Position numbers and translations under genes: made by a program
The notes under the pieces: generated by a model
What the model was told of the DNA's origin: nothing
Seen by the model: only the letters and a program-made list of their open reading frames with translations
Databases searched by the model: none
Shown here: in pieces, positions 26,166 through 34,549 of the stretch
How the letters are laid out: each line of letters starts with the position of its first letter
Numbering within the stretch: position 1 is the stretch's first letter
NCBI GenBank assembly: GCA_046052145.1
Contig: JBJOMW010000009.1
Location: 73,216 to 137,215, forward strand
Length of the DNA: 64,000 nucleotides
DNA from: Falsiroseomonas sp046052145
Lineage (GTDB): Bacteria; Pseudomonadota; Alphaproteobacteria; Acetobacterales; Acetobacteraceae
Reading direction: 5' to 3'

Positions 26166-26317
26166 TCATACCAAGCGCACGAAGGTTTCACCTTCGTGCC
26201 CCTCAAACGCCGGGCGCCGCGCATCCGCGCGGCTTGGCTTCGCGGCATAAGCCGCGGGCCGCATTCGCGGCCTCGGCCCTTCGGGCCGCAGGTCAAACCT
26301 TAATTGGGCGGGTATCA
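26166..26317. repeat. Five-hairpin element flanked by ATACC/GGTAT
   Basis: A 150-base block between convergent genes holds five consecutive perfect hairpins: 26177-26199 (9 bp, loop TTTCA), 26216-26233 (7 bp), 26241-26256 (6 bp), 26257-26272 (6 bp) and 26274-26288 (6 bp). The ends are inverted ATACC (26168) and GGTAT (26311), then TAATTGGG. It resembles a REP/MITE-like mobile hairpin array, but no second copy is in this window. Confidence 0.6.
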
Positions 26318-26325
26318 AACGAAAA

Positions 26326-26353
26326 GCGGCGTGACCCTTCCAGGCCACGCCGC
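26326..26353. terminator. GCGGCGTG/CACGCCGC stem-loop
   Basis: 8-bp perfect stem with a 12-base loop just downstream of the hairpin array and between convergent genes. No T tract on either strand. It may act with the neighbouring terminator. Confidence 0.35.
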
Positions 26354-26367
26354 AGTTAGGCGCAAAA

Positions 26368-26390
26368 CGGGAAGGGCAATGCCCTTCCCG
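26368..26390 (-). terminator. Rho-independent terminator of the amino-acid receptor gene
   Basis: On the minus strand, CGGGAAGGGC pairs perfectly with GCCCTTCCCG around a three-base ATT loop and is followed by TTTT. It begins 11 bases after the stop of the receptor gene at 26401. This is the clearest intrinsic terminator in the window. Confidence 0.85.
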
Positions 26391-26400
26391 TTCGTCCTGT

Positions 26401-27420
26401 TCAGCGCATCGGGGGCGCGTACTGCAGCCCGCCGTTGTTCCAGAGGTTGTTCGGGCCGCGCGGGAAGCCGATCGGGGTCATGTTGCGCTCCCAGATCTCG
26501 CCGTAGTTGCCCACCGCCTTGATGATATTGACCGCCCAGTTGTTCTCAAGCCCCATCATGCGGCCGAGGTCGCCCGTGCGGCCCATGAAGCGCTGCACGT
26601 CGGGGTTGGTGCTGTTGGCGAAGCTGTCCACATTCGCCTGCGTGATGCCGAGCTCCTCGGCGGTCAGCAGCGCGTAATGCGTCCAGCGCACGATGTCGAA
26701 GAAGCGCGGATCGCCCTTGCGAACCACCGGGCCGAGCGGCTCCTTCGAGATGATCTCGGGCAGCAGCAGGTAGCGGTTGGCGTTGGCGCCCTGCGCCGCG
26801 GCGAAGGAGGCCAGCGAGGAGGCGTCCGTCGTGTAGGCGTCGCAGCGGCGGTTGATGAAGGCGGTGCGGATTTCCTCGATGTTCTCGATCACCACCGGGG
26901 TGAAGCGCAGACGGTTGGCGCGGAAATAATCCGTCATGTTCAGCTCGGTCGTGGTGCCGGGCTGCACGCAGACGGTCGCGCCGTCGAGCTGGCGGGCCGA
27001 GGTCACGCCGCTGTCGCGGTGCACCATGAAGCCCTGGCCGTCATGGACATTGATGCCGGCGAATTGCAGGCCGAGCGAGGCCTCGCGCGACAGCGTCCAG
27101 GTCGTGGTGCGCGACAGCATGTCGATCTCGCCCGACTGCAGCATGGTGAAGCGCTGCTGCGTCGAGGAGGGCACTAGGCGCAGGCGGTTGCCGTCGCCGA
27201 AGATCGCCGCCGTGACGGCGCGGCAGTAATCGACGTCGAGGCCGCGCCAATTGCCCTGGCTGTCCGGCAGCGAGAAGCCGACGGTGGACGGCGAGACCGA
27301 GCAGATCAGCTGGCCGCGCTGGCGGATTGCGCCCACCGTGTCGGCGGCGGGCTGCGCGAAGGCCGGCGCACCCATCATCAGCGCGGCGCCCAGCGCGACC
27401 GCGGTACGGAACATCTTCAT
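26401..27420 (-). CDS. Amino-acid ABC transporter substrate-binding protein (AapJ-like)
   Basis: 339-residue periplasmic binding protein (cluster 3). Signal peptide MKMFRTAVALGAALMMGAPAFA, then the receptor domain: VGFSLPDSQGNWRGLDVDYC, TSARQLDGATVCVQPGTTTE and MLQSGEIDMLSRTTTWTLSRE, which match the polar amino-acid receptors AapJ/BztA. ATG at 27420 with GGGAGAG seven bases upstream. Permease and ATPase genes are absent from the window, so the gene is an orphan receptor here; a strong terminator follows. Confidence 0.9.
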   Translation of the reverse strand: MKMFRTAVALGAALMMGAPAFAQPAADTVGAIRQRGQLICSVSPSTVGFSLPDSQGNWRGLDVDYCRAVTAAIFGDGNRLRLVPSSTQQRFTMLQSGEIDMLSRTTTWTLSREASLGLQFAGINVHDGQGFMVHRDSGVTSARQLDGATVCVQPGTTTELNMTDYFRANRLRFTPVVIENIEEIRTAFINRRCDAYTTDASSLASFAAAQGANANRYLLLPEIISKEPLGPVVRKGDPRFFDIVRWTHYALLTAEELGITQANVDSFANSTNPDVQRFMGRTGDLGRMMGLENNWAVNIIKAVGNYGEIWERNMTPIGFPRGPNNLWNNGGLQYAPPMR

Positions 27421-27718
27421 GCGTAGGTCTCTCCCTGCGGATTCGGGCGGGCAAACTGGCCCGCATCCAACGCAACTTTTCGGCGGGGGGGCACAGGACG
27501 GCAAGTGACAGCCAGTTCACGTAAGGTGCATGGCGCCGCATGGTTTCGACCGGCCGCAAGCTGCCCTGTACGGACAATAAATGACATGGCATTCATCTTA
27601 ATCGGGGCTGGCCGAGGCGCCACCTGTGCGTCGCAGGCAGGGCAGCGCCGACCCGGATCGTCGTCATGGCTGCGCGGCCGACCCCCGCTTCGCTCGTCTT
27701 CCTGTAGAATGGGCCACC
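27421..27718. other. Divergent intergenic region with an AT-rich patch
   Basis: 298 bases between the divergent amino-acid receptor and nhaA. Positions 27575-27602 (ACAATAAATGACATGGCATTCATCTTAA) are AT-rich and probably hold a promoter, but no clean -35/-10 spacing could be fixed for either direction. Confidence 0.3.
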
Positions 27719-28900
27719 ATGTCCAACCCTGCCGACGGCAAATCGACGGATATCGCGGCGAGCCTTGCGCTGCTCGGCGCCACCGTCCTTGCGCTGGTGC
27801 TGGCCAATAGCGGGCTCGCCGGCGCCTACAAGGCGGTGCTCGCCACCGAGATCCGCCTCGGCGTCGGCGGTTGGGAATTGGCCGACCAGGTGAAGGGCTG
27901 GATCAAGAACGCGCTGATGGCGGTGTTCTTTCTCTATGTCGGGCTGGAGATCAAATACGAGTTCCGCGATGGCGCCTTGTCCGATCCGCGCCGTGCGGCG
28001 CTGCCCTTCGCGGGCGCGGCGGGCGGCATGGCGGCGCCCGCGGCGATCTACCTGGCGATGGTGGGCGGCGATCCGGTGCTGGCCAGCGGCTGGGCGATTC
28101 CCTCGGCGACCGATATCGCCTTCGCCGTCGGCATCGTCGGCTTGCTCGGCGCGCGCGTGCCGGTGACGCTGAAGGCCTTCCTGCTGGCGGTCGCGGTGAT
28201 CGACGATATCGGCGCGATCCTGATCATCGCTGTCTTCTACACGGCGGAGGTCCACCCTTGGGCCTTGGGTGGCGCGGCCGCGACGGCGGCGCTGCTGCTG
28301 GCGCTGAACCTGGCCGGAGTCCGCCGGCTTGCGCCCTACATGCTGGTCGGGCTGGTGCTGTGGCTGTTCTTCATGAAAAGCGGCGTGAGCGCCACGCTGG
28401 CCGGCGTGCTGCTGGCCTTCTTCATCCCGCTGCGCGCGGCCGATGCGGAGGGCCACAGCCCGCTGCACCTGCTGATGGCGAAGCTGAAGGCCAGCGTGTT
28501 GTTTGTCATCATGCCCGTCTTCGCGCTTGCCAATGCCGGTGTGCCGCTCGGCGGCCTTGGGCTTGAAGCGCTCGCGCATCCGGTGACGGCGGGCATCGCG
28601 CTCGGCCTGTTCATCGGCAAGCCGGTGGGCATCCTGGCCTGCGTCTGGCTGGCGACACGGCTCGGCGTGGCGCGGCTGCCGGAGGGCGCGGATTGGCTTG
28701 GCCTGCTCGGCGTCGCCTGGCTCGCCGGCATCGGCTTCACCATGAGCCTGTTCATCGGCGTCCTCGCCTTCGAGACGGCAGGACTGATGGACCAGGTGCG
28801 GCTTGGCGTGTTGGCAGGCTCGACGCTCGCGGCGCTGGCAGGCGCCGGCGTGATCATGGCGGCCGCGGCGAGGCCGCTGTCGCAATCCCCGCTGCGGTGA
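27719..28900 (+). CDS. nhaA: Na+/H+ antiporter NhaA
   Basis: 393-residue inner-membrane antiporter, about the E. coli length, with around 12 hydrophobic segments. The ion-binding aspartates are visible in IPSATDIAFAVG and AVAVIDDIGAILI, the pair equivalent to Asp163/Asp164. It exchanges sodium or lithium for protons and sets internal pH at alkaline growth. The start at 27719 gives MSNPADGKSTD; the open frame upstream is basic and not family-like. Confidence 0.94.
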   Translation: MSNPADGKSTDIAASLALLGATVLALVLANSGLAGAYKAVLATEIRLGVGGWELADQVKGWIKNALMAVFFLYVGLEIKYEFRDGALSDPRRAALPFAGAAGGMAAPAAIYLAMVGGDPVLASGWAIPSATDIAFAVGIVGLLGARVPVTLKAFLLAVAVIDDIGAILIIAVFYTAEVHPWALGGAAATAALLLALNLAGVRRLAPYMLVGLVLWLFFMKSGVSATLAGVLLAFFIPLRAADAEGHSPLHLLMAKLKASVLFVIMPVFALANAGVPLGGLGLEALAHPVTAGIALGLFIGKPVGILACVWLATRLGVARLPEGADWLGLLGVAWLAGIGFTMSLFIGVLAFETAGLMDQVRLGVLAGSTLAALAGAGVIMAAAARPLSQSPLR

Positions 28901-28922
28901 CGTGCCGGCCTCGGGCTTGGCG

Positions 28923-29270
28923 CTATAGCGCCTTGGCCCAGGCGTCGGGGCTGAAGCCAACCAGCAGGCGGCCCTGCACATCCAGCACCGGCCGCTTCAC
29001 CATGGAGGGCTGCGCGAGCATCAGCGCGATGGCCTTCGCGGCATCCAGGCCTTGCTTCTGCTCCTCCGGCAGCTTGCGGAAGGTGGTGCCGGCGCGGTTG
29101 AGCAGTGCCTCCCACCCCAGCTGCTGCACCCAGGCCTCCAGCATCCCGCGGTCGAGGCCGGCGGTCTTGTAGTCATGGAAGCGATAGGCGACGCCGCGCG
29201 CATCGAGCCAGGCGAAGGCCTTCTTCATCGTGTCGCAGTTGCGGATGCCATGCAGGACGGGCTGGGCCAT
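28923..29270 (-). CDS. ArsC/Spx-family reductase-like protein (YffB-like)
   Basis: 115-residue thioredoxin-fold protein. The N-terminus LHGIRNCDTMKKAFAWL carries a single cysteine at position 12 with the Asn-Cys-Asp context typical of the YffB/ArsC-like group; AYRFHDYKTAG and LAQPSMVKRPVL(D) complete the pattern. Its exact electron donor or substrate is unknown; family members include glutaredoxin-dependent arsenate reductases, but no ars genes are near. Convergent with nhaA with a gap of 22 bases. Confidence 0.82.
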   Translation of the reverse strand: MAQPVLHGIRNCDTMKKAFAWLDARGVAYRFHDYKTAGLDRGMLEAWVQQLGWEALLNRAGTTFRKLPEEQKQGLDAAKAIALMLAQPSMVKRPVLDVQGRLLVGFSPDAWAKAL

Positions 29271-29454
29271 GGCCGGAGACTGCGCAGGCCTTGGGAGTCG
29301 GGCAAGCCCCACCCGGGCGGTGACGGCCCGCCGATCGGCTTGGGACAGCCGGCCAGCGGGCCAGGGCCCGGGCCCGATTCCTGAACGCACGGACCTTGCG
29401 CGCGGGCTTGGCCTCGCTTAACCGCGGGCGTCACCCTTCCAGGACCGACCGACC

Positions 29455-29868
29455 ATGCCCGACGTGATCATCGATATCGCCGGCGAGACCTTCGAGGCCG
29501 TCTACGAGAGCAAGGACGCGCCGAAGACGGTCGCGCGCTTCCGCGACTTCATCCCCTACAGCAACCGCATCATCCATGTGCGCTGGTCTGGCGAGGCCTG
29601 CTGGATCCCCATGGGCGATTACGACCTCGGCCTGTCCTTCGAGAATGCGACCTCCCACCCGGCCCCGGGCCACGTCATCGTCTATCCGGGCGGGGTCAGC
29701 GAGACCGAGATCCTGATCGCCTATGGCCCGACCTCCTTCGGCTCCAAGGCGGGGCCGCTGGCGGGGAACCACGTGCTGACGATCACCGGCGGCCTCGATC
29801 GCCTGGCGGTGATCGGGCGGTCGGTGCTGTGGGACGGCGCGAAGCCGATCACCTTCCGGCCTGCGTGA
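29455..29868 (+). CDS. DUF3830 family protein (cyclophilin-like fold)
   Basis: 137 residues matching DUF3830: KTVARFRDFIPYSNRIIHVRWSG, then ACWIPMGDYDLGLSFENATSH, and the YPGGVSETEILIAYG segment. Members have a cyclophilin-like barrel and often sit with amidase, racemase or decarboxylase genes of small-molecule catabolism, but the activity is not established. Start ATG at 29455. An isolated gene here, with an IS remnant downstream on the other strand. Confidence 0.8.
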   Translation: MPDVIIDIAGETFEAVYESKDAPKTVARFRDFIPYSNRIIHVRWSGEACWIPMGDYDLGLSFENATSHPAPGHVIVYPGGVSETEILIAYGPTSFGSKAGPLAGNHVLTITGGLDRLAVIGRSVLWDGAKPITFRPA

Positions 29869-29929
29869 CGGGGACGGGGGGCTCGACTTGGTCGTGCCCC
29901 CAATCCTTGTCCGGGGTCCACGCAGCACG

Positions 29930-30030
29930 TCAGGCGTATTGAGCCTGCTCGACGAGCGCCCGTGGGGTCAGAATTCCAAGTGACGCCTGCGGTCGTTCCT
30001 CGTCGTGTCGCAGTTCCCGATTGCGTGGAT
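29930..30030 (-). pseudogene. IS3-family transposase C-terminal remnant
   Basis: On the minus strand the frame reads ELRHDEERPQASLGILTP, the end of an IS3-type OrfB integrase (pattern Y-N-x-x-R-P-H-x-x-L-x-x-L-T-P), then RALVEQAQYA and a stop. Only about 30 codons survive. A right-end-like sequence rich in GGGGT/CCCC (about 29896-29922) lies just outside. It is the scar of an old insertion. Confidence 0.7.
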
Positions 30031-30038
30031 GGTGGATA

Positions 30039-30689
30039 TCATCCCGTTGCCTCCGGGCGGCGCAGCGCGATGTCGTACAGCGCCTCGCCATTGAAGCAGA
30101 AATAGGCAACAGCCCAGCCCTCGGCGGCAAGGAATTCGCACACCGCCTGATGCACGCCGAACACGCCGAAGCCGGGCCGAACGATGCGCCCGAAATCGTT
30201 GAAGACTAGCAGACCGCCCGGCCTGACGCTGGCCTTAGCGGCCGCGATGTCGCGCACCACCGCCTCATAGCCATGATCGGCGTCCACATAGATCCAGTCG
30301 AATGTCCCCGCATAGCGCTGGCCCAGGAATTCGGTGGTCAGCATCTCATGCGGGCTCACGCGCGCGTCAGCCAGGACATCGGTTCGGCACAGGCCGAAAT
30401 GGACGTCGACAAGGTGCAATTCTTCCGGCGCAACGACGTCGAGGATCACGCGGACGAAATCGCCGCGCAGCGTGCCAAGCTCGCAGACGCGCCCGCCCTT
30501 CGGCAGCCGCCGCAGCATTTCGTGCCGGTCGCTCAGTAGCACCGCCCCGTCCAACTGGGCCTGGGGGATCGCCGGGGCGCCGGGCGGCACTGGCTGCAGC
30601 GCCAGCCGCGCGAGGCGCCAGACCACCTTGAGCGGCTCAGGAAGCAGACGCCGCAGCAGAAGTTCGGCGCCATAGAGGCGGCTGCTCAC
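30039..30689 (-). CDS. Class I SAM-dependent methyltransferase
   Basis: 216 residues starting at a GTG with CGGAGCG upstream. RVCELGTLRGDFVRVIL is the SAM motif, LHLVDVHFG the motif II region, FDWIYVDADHGYEAVVRDI and GGLLVFNDF are usual for sugar- or cephalosporin-hydroxylase-like O-methyltransferases (class I, MT24 group). Substrate unknown. It lies 22 bases upstream of nothing on its own strand but just after guaA's stop, and ends 9 bases from the IS3 scar, so its C-terminus might be altered. Confidence 0.78.
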   Translation of the reverse strand: MSSRLYGAELLLRRLLPEPLKVVWRLARLALQPVPPGAPAIPQAQLDGAVLLSDRHEMLRRLPKGGRVCELGTLRGDFVRVILDVVAPEELHLVDVHFGLCRTDVLADARVSPHEMLTTEFLGQRYAGTFDWIYVDADHGYEAVVRDIAAAKASVRPGGLLVFNDFGRIVRPGFGVFGVHQAVCEFLAAEGWAVAYFCFNGEALYDIALRRPEATG

Positions 30690-30711
30690 GATACGCTCCG
30701 ATATGGCCAGG

Positions 30712-32310
30712 TCACTCCCACTCGATCGTGCCGGGCGGCTTCGAGGTGATGTCGTAGGTGACGCGGTTGATGCCGCGGACCTCGTTGACGATGCGGTTCG
30801 AGACGCGGCTCAGGAAGTCCATGCTGAAGGGATAGACGTCGGCCGTCATCCCGTCGGTCGAGGTCACGGCGCGCAGCGCGCAGGCCTGGTCATAGGTGCG
30901 GCCATCGCCCATCACGCCGACGGTGCGCACCGGCAGCAGCACCGCGAAGGCCTGCCAGATCGCGTCATACAGGCCCGCGTTGCGGATCTCTTCCAGATAG
31001 ACGCTGTCCACCTTGCGCAGCAGGTCGGCCTTCTCCCGCGTCACCTCGCCGGGGATGCGGATCGCGAGCCCGGGGCCGGGGAAGGGATGGCGGCCGACGA
31101 TCGCCTCGGGGATGCCAAGCTCGCGGCCGAGCGCGCGGACCTCGTCCTTGAACAGCTCGCGCAGCGGCTCGACCAGCTGCATGCGCATGCCTTCGGGCAG
31201 GCCGCCGACATTGTGGTGCGACTTGATGGTCACCGAAGGCCCGCCCGTCGCGCTGACGCTCTCGATCACGTCGGGATACAGCGTGCCCTGCGCGAGGAAG
31301 TCGGCGCCGCCGAGCTTGGTCTGCTCTTCCTCGAAGACCTCGATGAACAGCCGCCCGATCGTCTTGCGCTTCCCCTCCGGGTCGGTGACGCCGCTGAGCT
31401 GGCCGAGGAACATCTCCGACGCGTCGCGATGGATCAGCTTGATGTTGAAGCGGTCGCGGAAGGTGGCGACGACCTGCTCGGATTCATTGGCCCGCATCAG
31501 CCCGTGATCCACATAGATGCAGGTGAGCTGGTCGCCGATCGCCTCATGGATCAGCACTGCGGCGACCGATGAATCCACGCCGCCCGACAGCCCGCACACC
31601 ACGCGGCCCTTGCCGACCTGGGCACGGATCTTGGCGACCATCTCGGCGCGGAAGGCGCCCATGGTCCAGTCGCCGGTGCAGCCACAGACGAGATGCGTGA
31701 AGTTGCGCAGCAGCTGCGCGCCATGCGGGGTGTGCACGACCTCCGGGTGGAATTGCACGCCGTAGAAGCGGCGCTGGTCGTCGGCGATGGCAGCCAGCGG
31801 CGCGCCTTCGCTGGTGGCAACCACGCGGAAGCCATCGGGCAGGCGCGTCACGCGGTCGCCATGGCTCATCCAAACCTGTTCGCGCGCGCCCTTGTGCCAG
31901 ACATCGCTGGTCAGCAGGCTGTCGCCCGTCACCTCGACGAAGGCGCGGCCGAATTCGCGGTGGTCGGAGCCCTCCACCTGCCCGCCCAATTGCGCGCACA
32001 TGGTTTGCTGGCCGTAGCAGATGCCGAGCACGGGCAGGCCCATGGTGAAGACGCAATCCGGCGCGCGGGGGCTTTCGCCTTCCGTCACGCTGGCCGGACC
32101 GCCCGAGAGGATGATGCCCTTCGGCGCGAAGGCGCGGATGCGGGCCTCGGGCGCGGCGTTGAAGGGCCAGATCTCGCAATAGACGCCTGTCTCCCGCAGG
32201 CGGCGCGCAATCAGCTGCGTCACCTGGCTGCCGAAGTCGAGGATCAGGATCCGCTCATGGCGGGCGCCAGGGGCGGATGTGTCGGGGGCGGAGTCGGCGG
32301 GGCGCGTCAT
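30712..32310 (-). CDS. guaA: GMP synthase (glutamine-hydrolysing)
   Basis: 532-residue bifunctional enzyme that aminates XMP to GMP. The N-terminal glutamine amidotransferase carries LDFGSQVTQLIARRLRE, the nucleophile in GICYGQQTMC and the His-Glu of VQFHPEVVHT. The C-terminal ATP pyrophosphatase has VCGLSGGVDSSVAAVLI and the dimerisation domain ending GTIEWE. Together with guaB at 35397 it forms the last two steps of guanine nucleotide synthesis, though the two genes are separated by three unrelated ones. Confidence 0.97.
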   Translation of the reverse strand: MTRPADSAPDTSAPGARHERILILDFGSQVTQLIARRLRETGVYCEIWPFNAAPEARIRAFAPKGIILSGGPASVTEGESPRAPDCVFTMGLPVLGICYGQQTMCAQLGGQVEGSDHREFGRAFVEVTGDSLLTSDVWHKGAREQVWMSHGDRVTRLPDGFRVVATSEGAPLAAIADDQRRFYGVQFHPEVVHTPHGAQLLRNFTHLVCGCTGDWTMGAFRAEMVAKIRAQVGKGRVVCGLSGGVDSSVAAVLIHEAIGDQLTCIYVDHGLMRANESEQVVATFRDRFNIKLIHRDASEMFLGQLSGVTDPEGKRKTIGRLFIEVFEEEQTKLGGADFLAQGTLYPDVIESVSATGGPSVTIKSHHNVGGLPEGMRMQLVEPLRELFKDEVRALGRELGIPEAIVGRHPFPGPGLAIRIPGEVTREKADLLRKVDSVYLEEIRNAGLYDAIWQAFAVLLPVRTVGVMGDGRTYDQACALRAVTSTDGMTADVYPFSMDFLSRVSNRIVNEVRGINRVTYDITSKPPGTIEWE

Positions 32311-32384
32311 GGCGGGCTAGGACCACAACGCCGCCCCGAGGGCAAGCGCTGGCCGGGCCGTGCCCCCGGTCGCAGCATACCGGG

Positions 32385-32966
32385 TCAGCCTTCCTTCACC
32401 GGTGCGGTCGCGGACAGAAGGCTGTCGATCGGGGCCCAGACATAGGCCGATTGCCGCACCGGGCGCCCGGCGACCCGGATTTCCTCGGCCATGGCGGGCT
32501 TGCCGCCGAGGTGGCGGTAGAACCAGTTGGCCGGGTTGTCCGACAGCACCCAGACCAGCGCCGAGCCGCAGCCGACGGCGCGCAGATGCGCTGCCATGGC
32601 CCGCATCAGCCGCCGGCCGACGCCGCGTTCCCGAAAATCGTCGAAGACATACAGCGTCTCCACCTCGCCCTCGGCCAGGCCCTGGCGGCGCGCCCGGCCG
32701 CCGGAGGCGAAGCCGACGATGGTCGCTGCCGCCTCCTCCTCCGTGTCGTCCGGCTGGTCACGGCCGGCGGCGGTGGCGACGAACACCGCATGCCCCGCCC
32801 CGCGATCCAGGATCGCGCGGTGGTAGAACTCGGCCAGGCGCGTTTCGGACAAATGCGCCAGATAGGCAGGGTCGAGGATGCCGGCATAGGCGCTGCGCCA
32901 GGCCGCGACATGCACCGCGGCGATCCCTGGCGCATCGTCCGGCCGCGCACGGCGGACACAGATCAT
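32385..32966 (-). CDS. GNAT family N-acetyltransferase
   Basis: 193 residues with the GNAT fold: ICVRRARPDDAPGIAAVH at the start, ETLYVFDDFRERGVGRRLMR with the acetyl-CoA phosphate loop, and LVWVLSDNPANWFYRHLGGK. The acceptor is unknown. The ATG overlaps the stop of the upstream rRNA methyltransferase gene (ATGA), so it is coupled to it. The overall operon suggests a housekeeping role, for instance on protein or tRNA, but this is a guess. Confidence 0.87.
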   Translation of the reverse strand: MICVRRARPDDAPGIAAVHVAAWRSAYAGILDPAYLAHLSETRLAEFYHRAILDRGAGHAVFVATAAGRDQPDDTEEEAAATIVGFASGGRARRQGLAEGEVETLYVFDDFRERGVGRRLMRAMAAHLRAVGCGSALVWVLSDNPANWFYRHLGGKPAMAEEIRVAGRPVRQSAYVWAPIDSLLSATAPVKEG

Positions 32967-34297
32967 GGCCGTCTCTCCAGCACCGCGGCGAAGAAGCCAT
33001 CCGTGCCATGGCGCGCGGGCGAGAGCGCCATGAACAGACCCTCTCCCGGCGCCGAGCTTCCGTCCTGCGCGCCTGGCGGCGCGACGCCGGGGCACAGCTC
33101 GGCCCAGAGGCCCGGGACGGGCTTCACGACGAAATCAGCATGGCGCTCGAGGAAGCGCTCGATCTGCATTTCGTCCTCCTCTGGAAGGAGCGAGCAGGTA
33201 GCGTAGACCAGTCTTCCGCCCGGACGCACCAACTCTGATGCGTCCTCGAGGATCGCGCCTTGCTTTGCCGCAAGCTCCGCCAGATCGGTCGCGTTGGTGC
33301 GGGTGCGCGCATCCGGGTTGCGCCGCCAGGTGCCGCTGCCCGTGCAGGGCGCATCCACCAGCACCCGATCGAAGCTGCGGCCGCGGCGCTTGCGCCACTT
33401 GTCGCCCGCGACCAGCAGGTGGCGTTCCGCATTGTCCACCCCAGCGCGCCGGAGGCGCCGGCCTGCCCCTTCAAGCCGCGGGGCGGAGACGTCGCAGGCC
33501 ACGATATGCCCGCGATTGCCCATGGTCGCGGCCAGCGCCAGCGTCTTGCCCGCAGCGCCCGCGCAGTAATCCGCGACCCGCATGCCCGGCCTGGCATCGG
33601 CCAGCAGGGCGATGAGCTGGCTGCCCTCGTCCTGCACCTCCACGAGGCCTTCCTTGAAGGCGGCGGTCGCGGACACTGGCTTGCGGTCCGCGACCCTGAG
33701 CCCCCAGGGCGAATAGGGCATCGGTTCGGCCGCGATGCCCTCTGCGGCCAGGGCCATTCGCGCCGCTTCGCGGTTGGTGCGCAGCAGATTGGCGCGCAGG
33801 TCGAGTGGGGCCGGGATTTCCATGGCCGCCGCCTCGGCCGCCAGCGCCTCGCCGAAGCGGGCGCGCAGGCCGGGCAGCGCCCAATCCGGCAGGTTCAGCC
33901 GCGCGTTATCCGGCATGGCGAGGTCCACCAGCGGGCGGGACGCCAGACGACGGACCAGCGCCACTTCCTCCGTCGAGAGCGCGCCAGGCGCGAAGCGGTC
34001 GCCGGTGAAGTGCCCGGCCAGTTTCTGTGGCGTCCAGCCTTCGGCCAGCAGCAGATGCGCGATCAGCAGGCGCCTTGCGTCCGGCGCGGCGCCGAGTTCG
34101 GACAAATGCCAATCCAGCCGCAGCCGCTGGCGGACCACGCCCCAGGCCAGTTCCGACACGGCGCGGCGATCGCCGCCGCCGATGAAGCGGCGGGCGCGGA
34201 AGAAATCATTGGCGATGGCATCCGCCGGGCGGCGCGGCTGCGCCTCGATCGCTGCCAGCAGGTCGGCCGCTGCCTGGATTCGGCCTGCGGGTGTCAT
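32963..34297 (-). CDS. rsmB: 16S rRNA (cytosine-C5)-methyltransferase, RsmB type
   Basis: 444-residue Nol1/Nop2/Sun-family enzyme that makes m5C967 in 16S rRNA. The N-terminal NusB-like helical domain (AIANDFFRARRFIGGGDRR) is followed by the methyltransferase: YCAGAAGKTLALAATMG (SAM motif), the catalytic Cys in VDAPCTGSGTWRRNPDA and the second Cys in VYATCSLLPEED. The catalytic residues are both present. Assignment to RsmB versus another NSUN paralogue rests on the NusB-like N-terminus. Upstream of a GNAT gene with ATGA overlap. Confidence 0.88.
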   Translation of the reverse strand: MTPAGRIQAAADLLAAIEAQPRRPADAIANDFFRARRFIGGGDRRAVSELAWGVVRQRLRLDWHLSELGAAPDARRLLIAHLLLAEGWTPQKLAGHFTGDRFAPGALSTEEVALVRRLASRPLVDLAMPDNARLNLPDWALPGLRARFGEALAAEAAAMEIPAPLDLRANLLRTNREAARMALAAEGIAAEPMPYSPWGLRVADRKPVSATAAFKEGLVEVQDEGSQLIALLADARPGMRVADYCAGAAGKTLALAATMGNRGHIVACDVSAPRLEGAGRRLRRAGVDNAERHLLVAGDKWRKRRGRSFDRVLVDAPCTGSGTWRRNPDARTRTNATDLAELAAKQGAILEDASELVRPGGRLVYATCSLLPEEDEMQIERFLERHADFVVKPVPGLWAELCPGVAPPGAQDGSSAPGEGLFMALSPARHGTDGFFAAVLERRP

Positions 34298-34549
34298 GCG
34301 GGGCGATACGGTCGGACGGCGCGGGGCGGGGCGAACGGGGTGCCGTGGGCGCGCGCGGCCACGGCGACGGGGGCGGGCATGCCGGGGCGTCGTCCTTTGG
34401 GGAGAAGGGGATGCTCGCGCCGATGCCGGCGAAGTGCAAGCGCGGCGTTGGGCCGATCATGCAGTTCGCTGTTTCCTGGCCGGCCGGCCCTGGTCTAGCC
34501 TTTTGCTGCGCGCCACTGCTTCGGCGCGCGGTTGGGGAGGACAACGACC

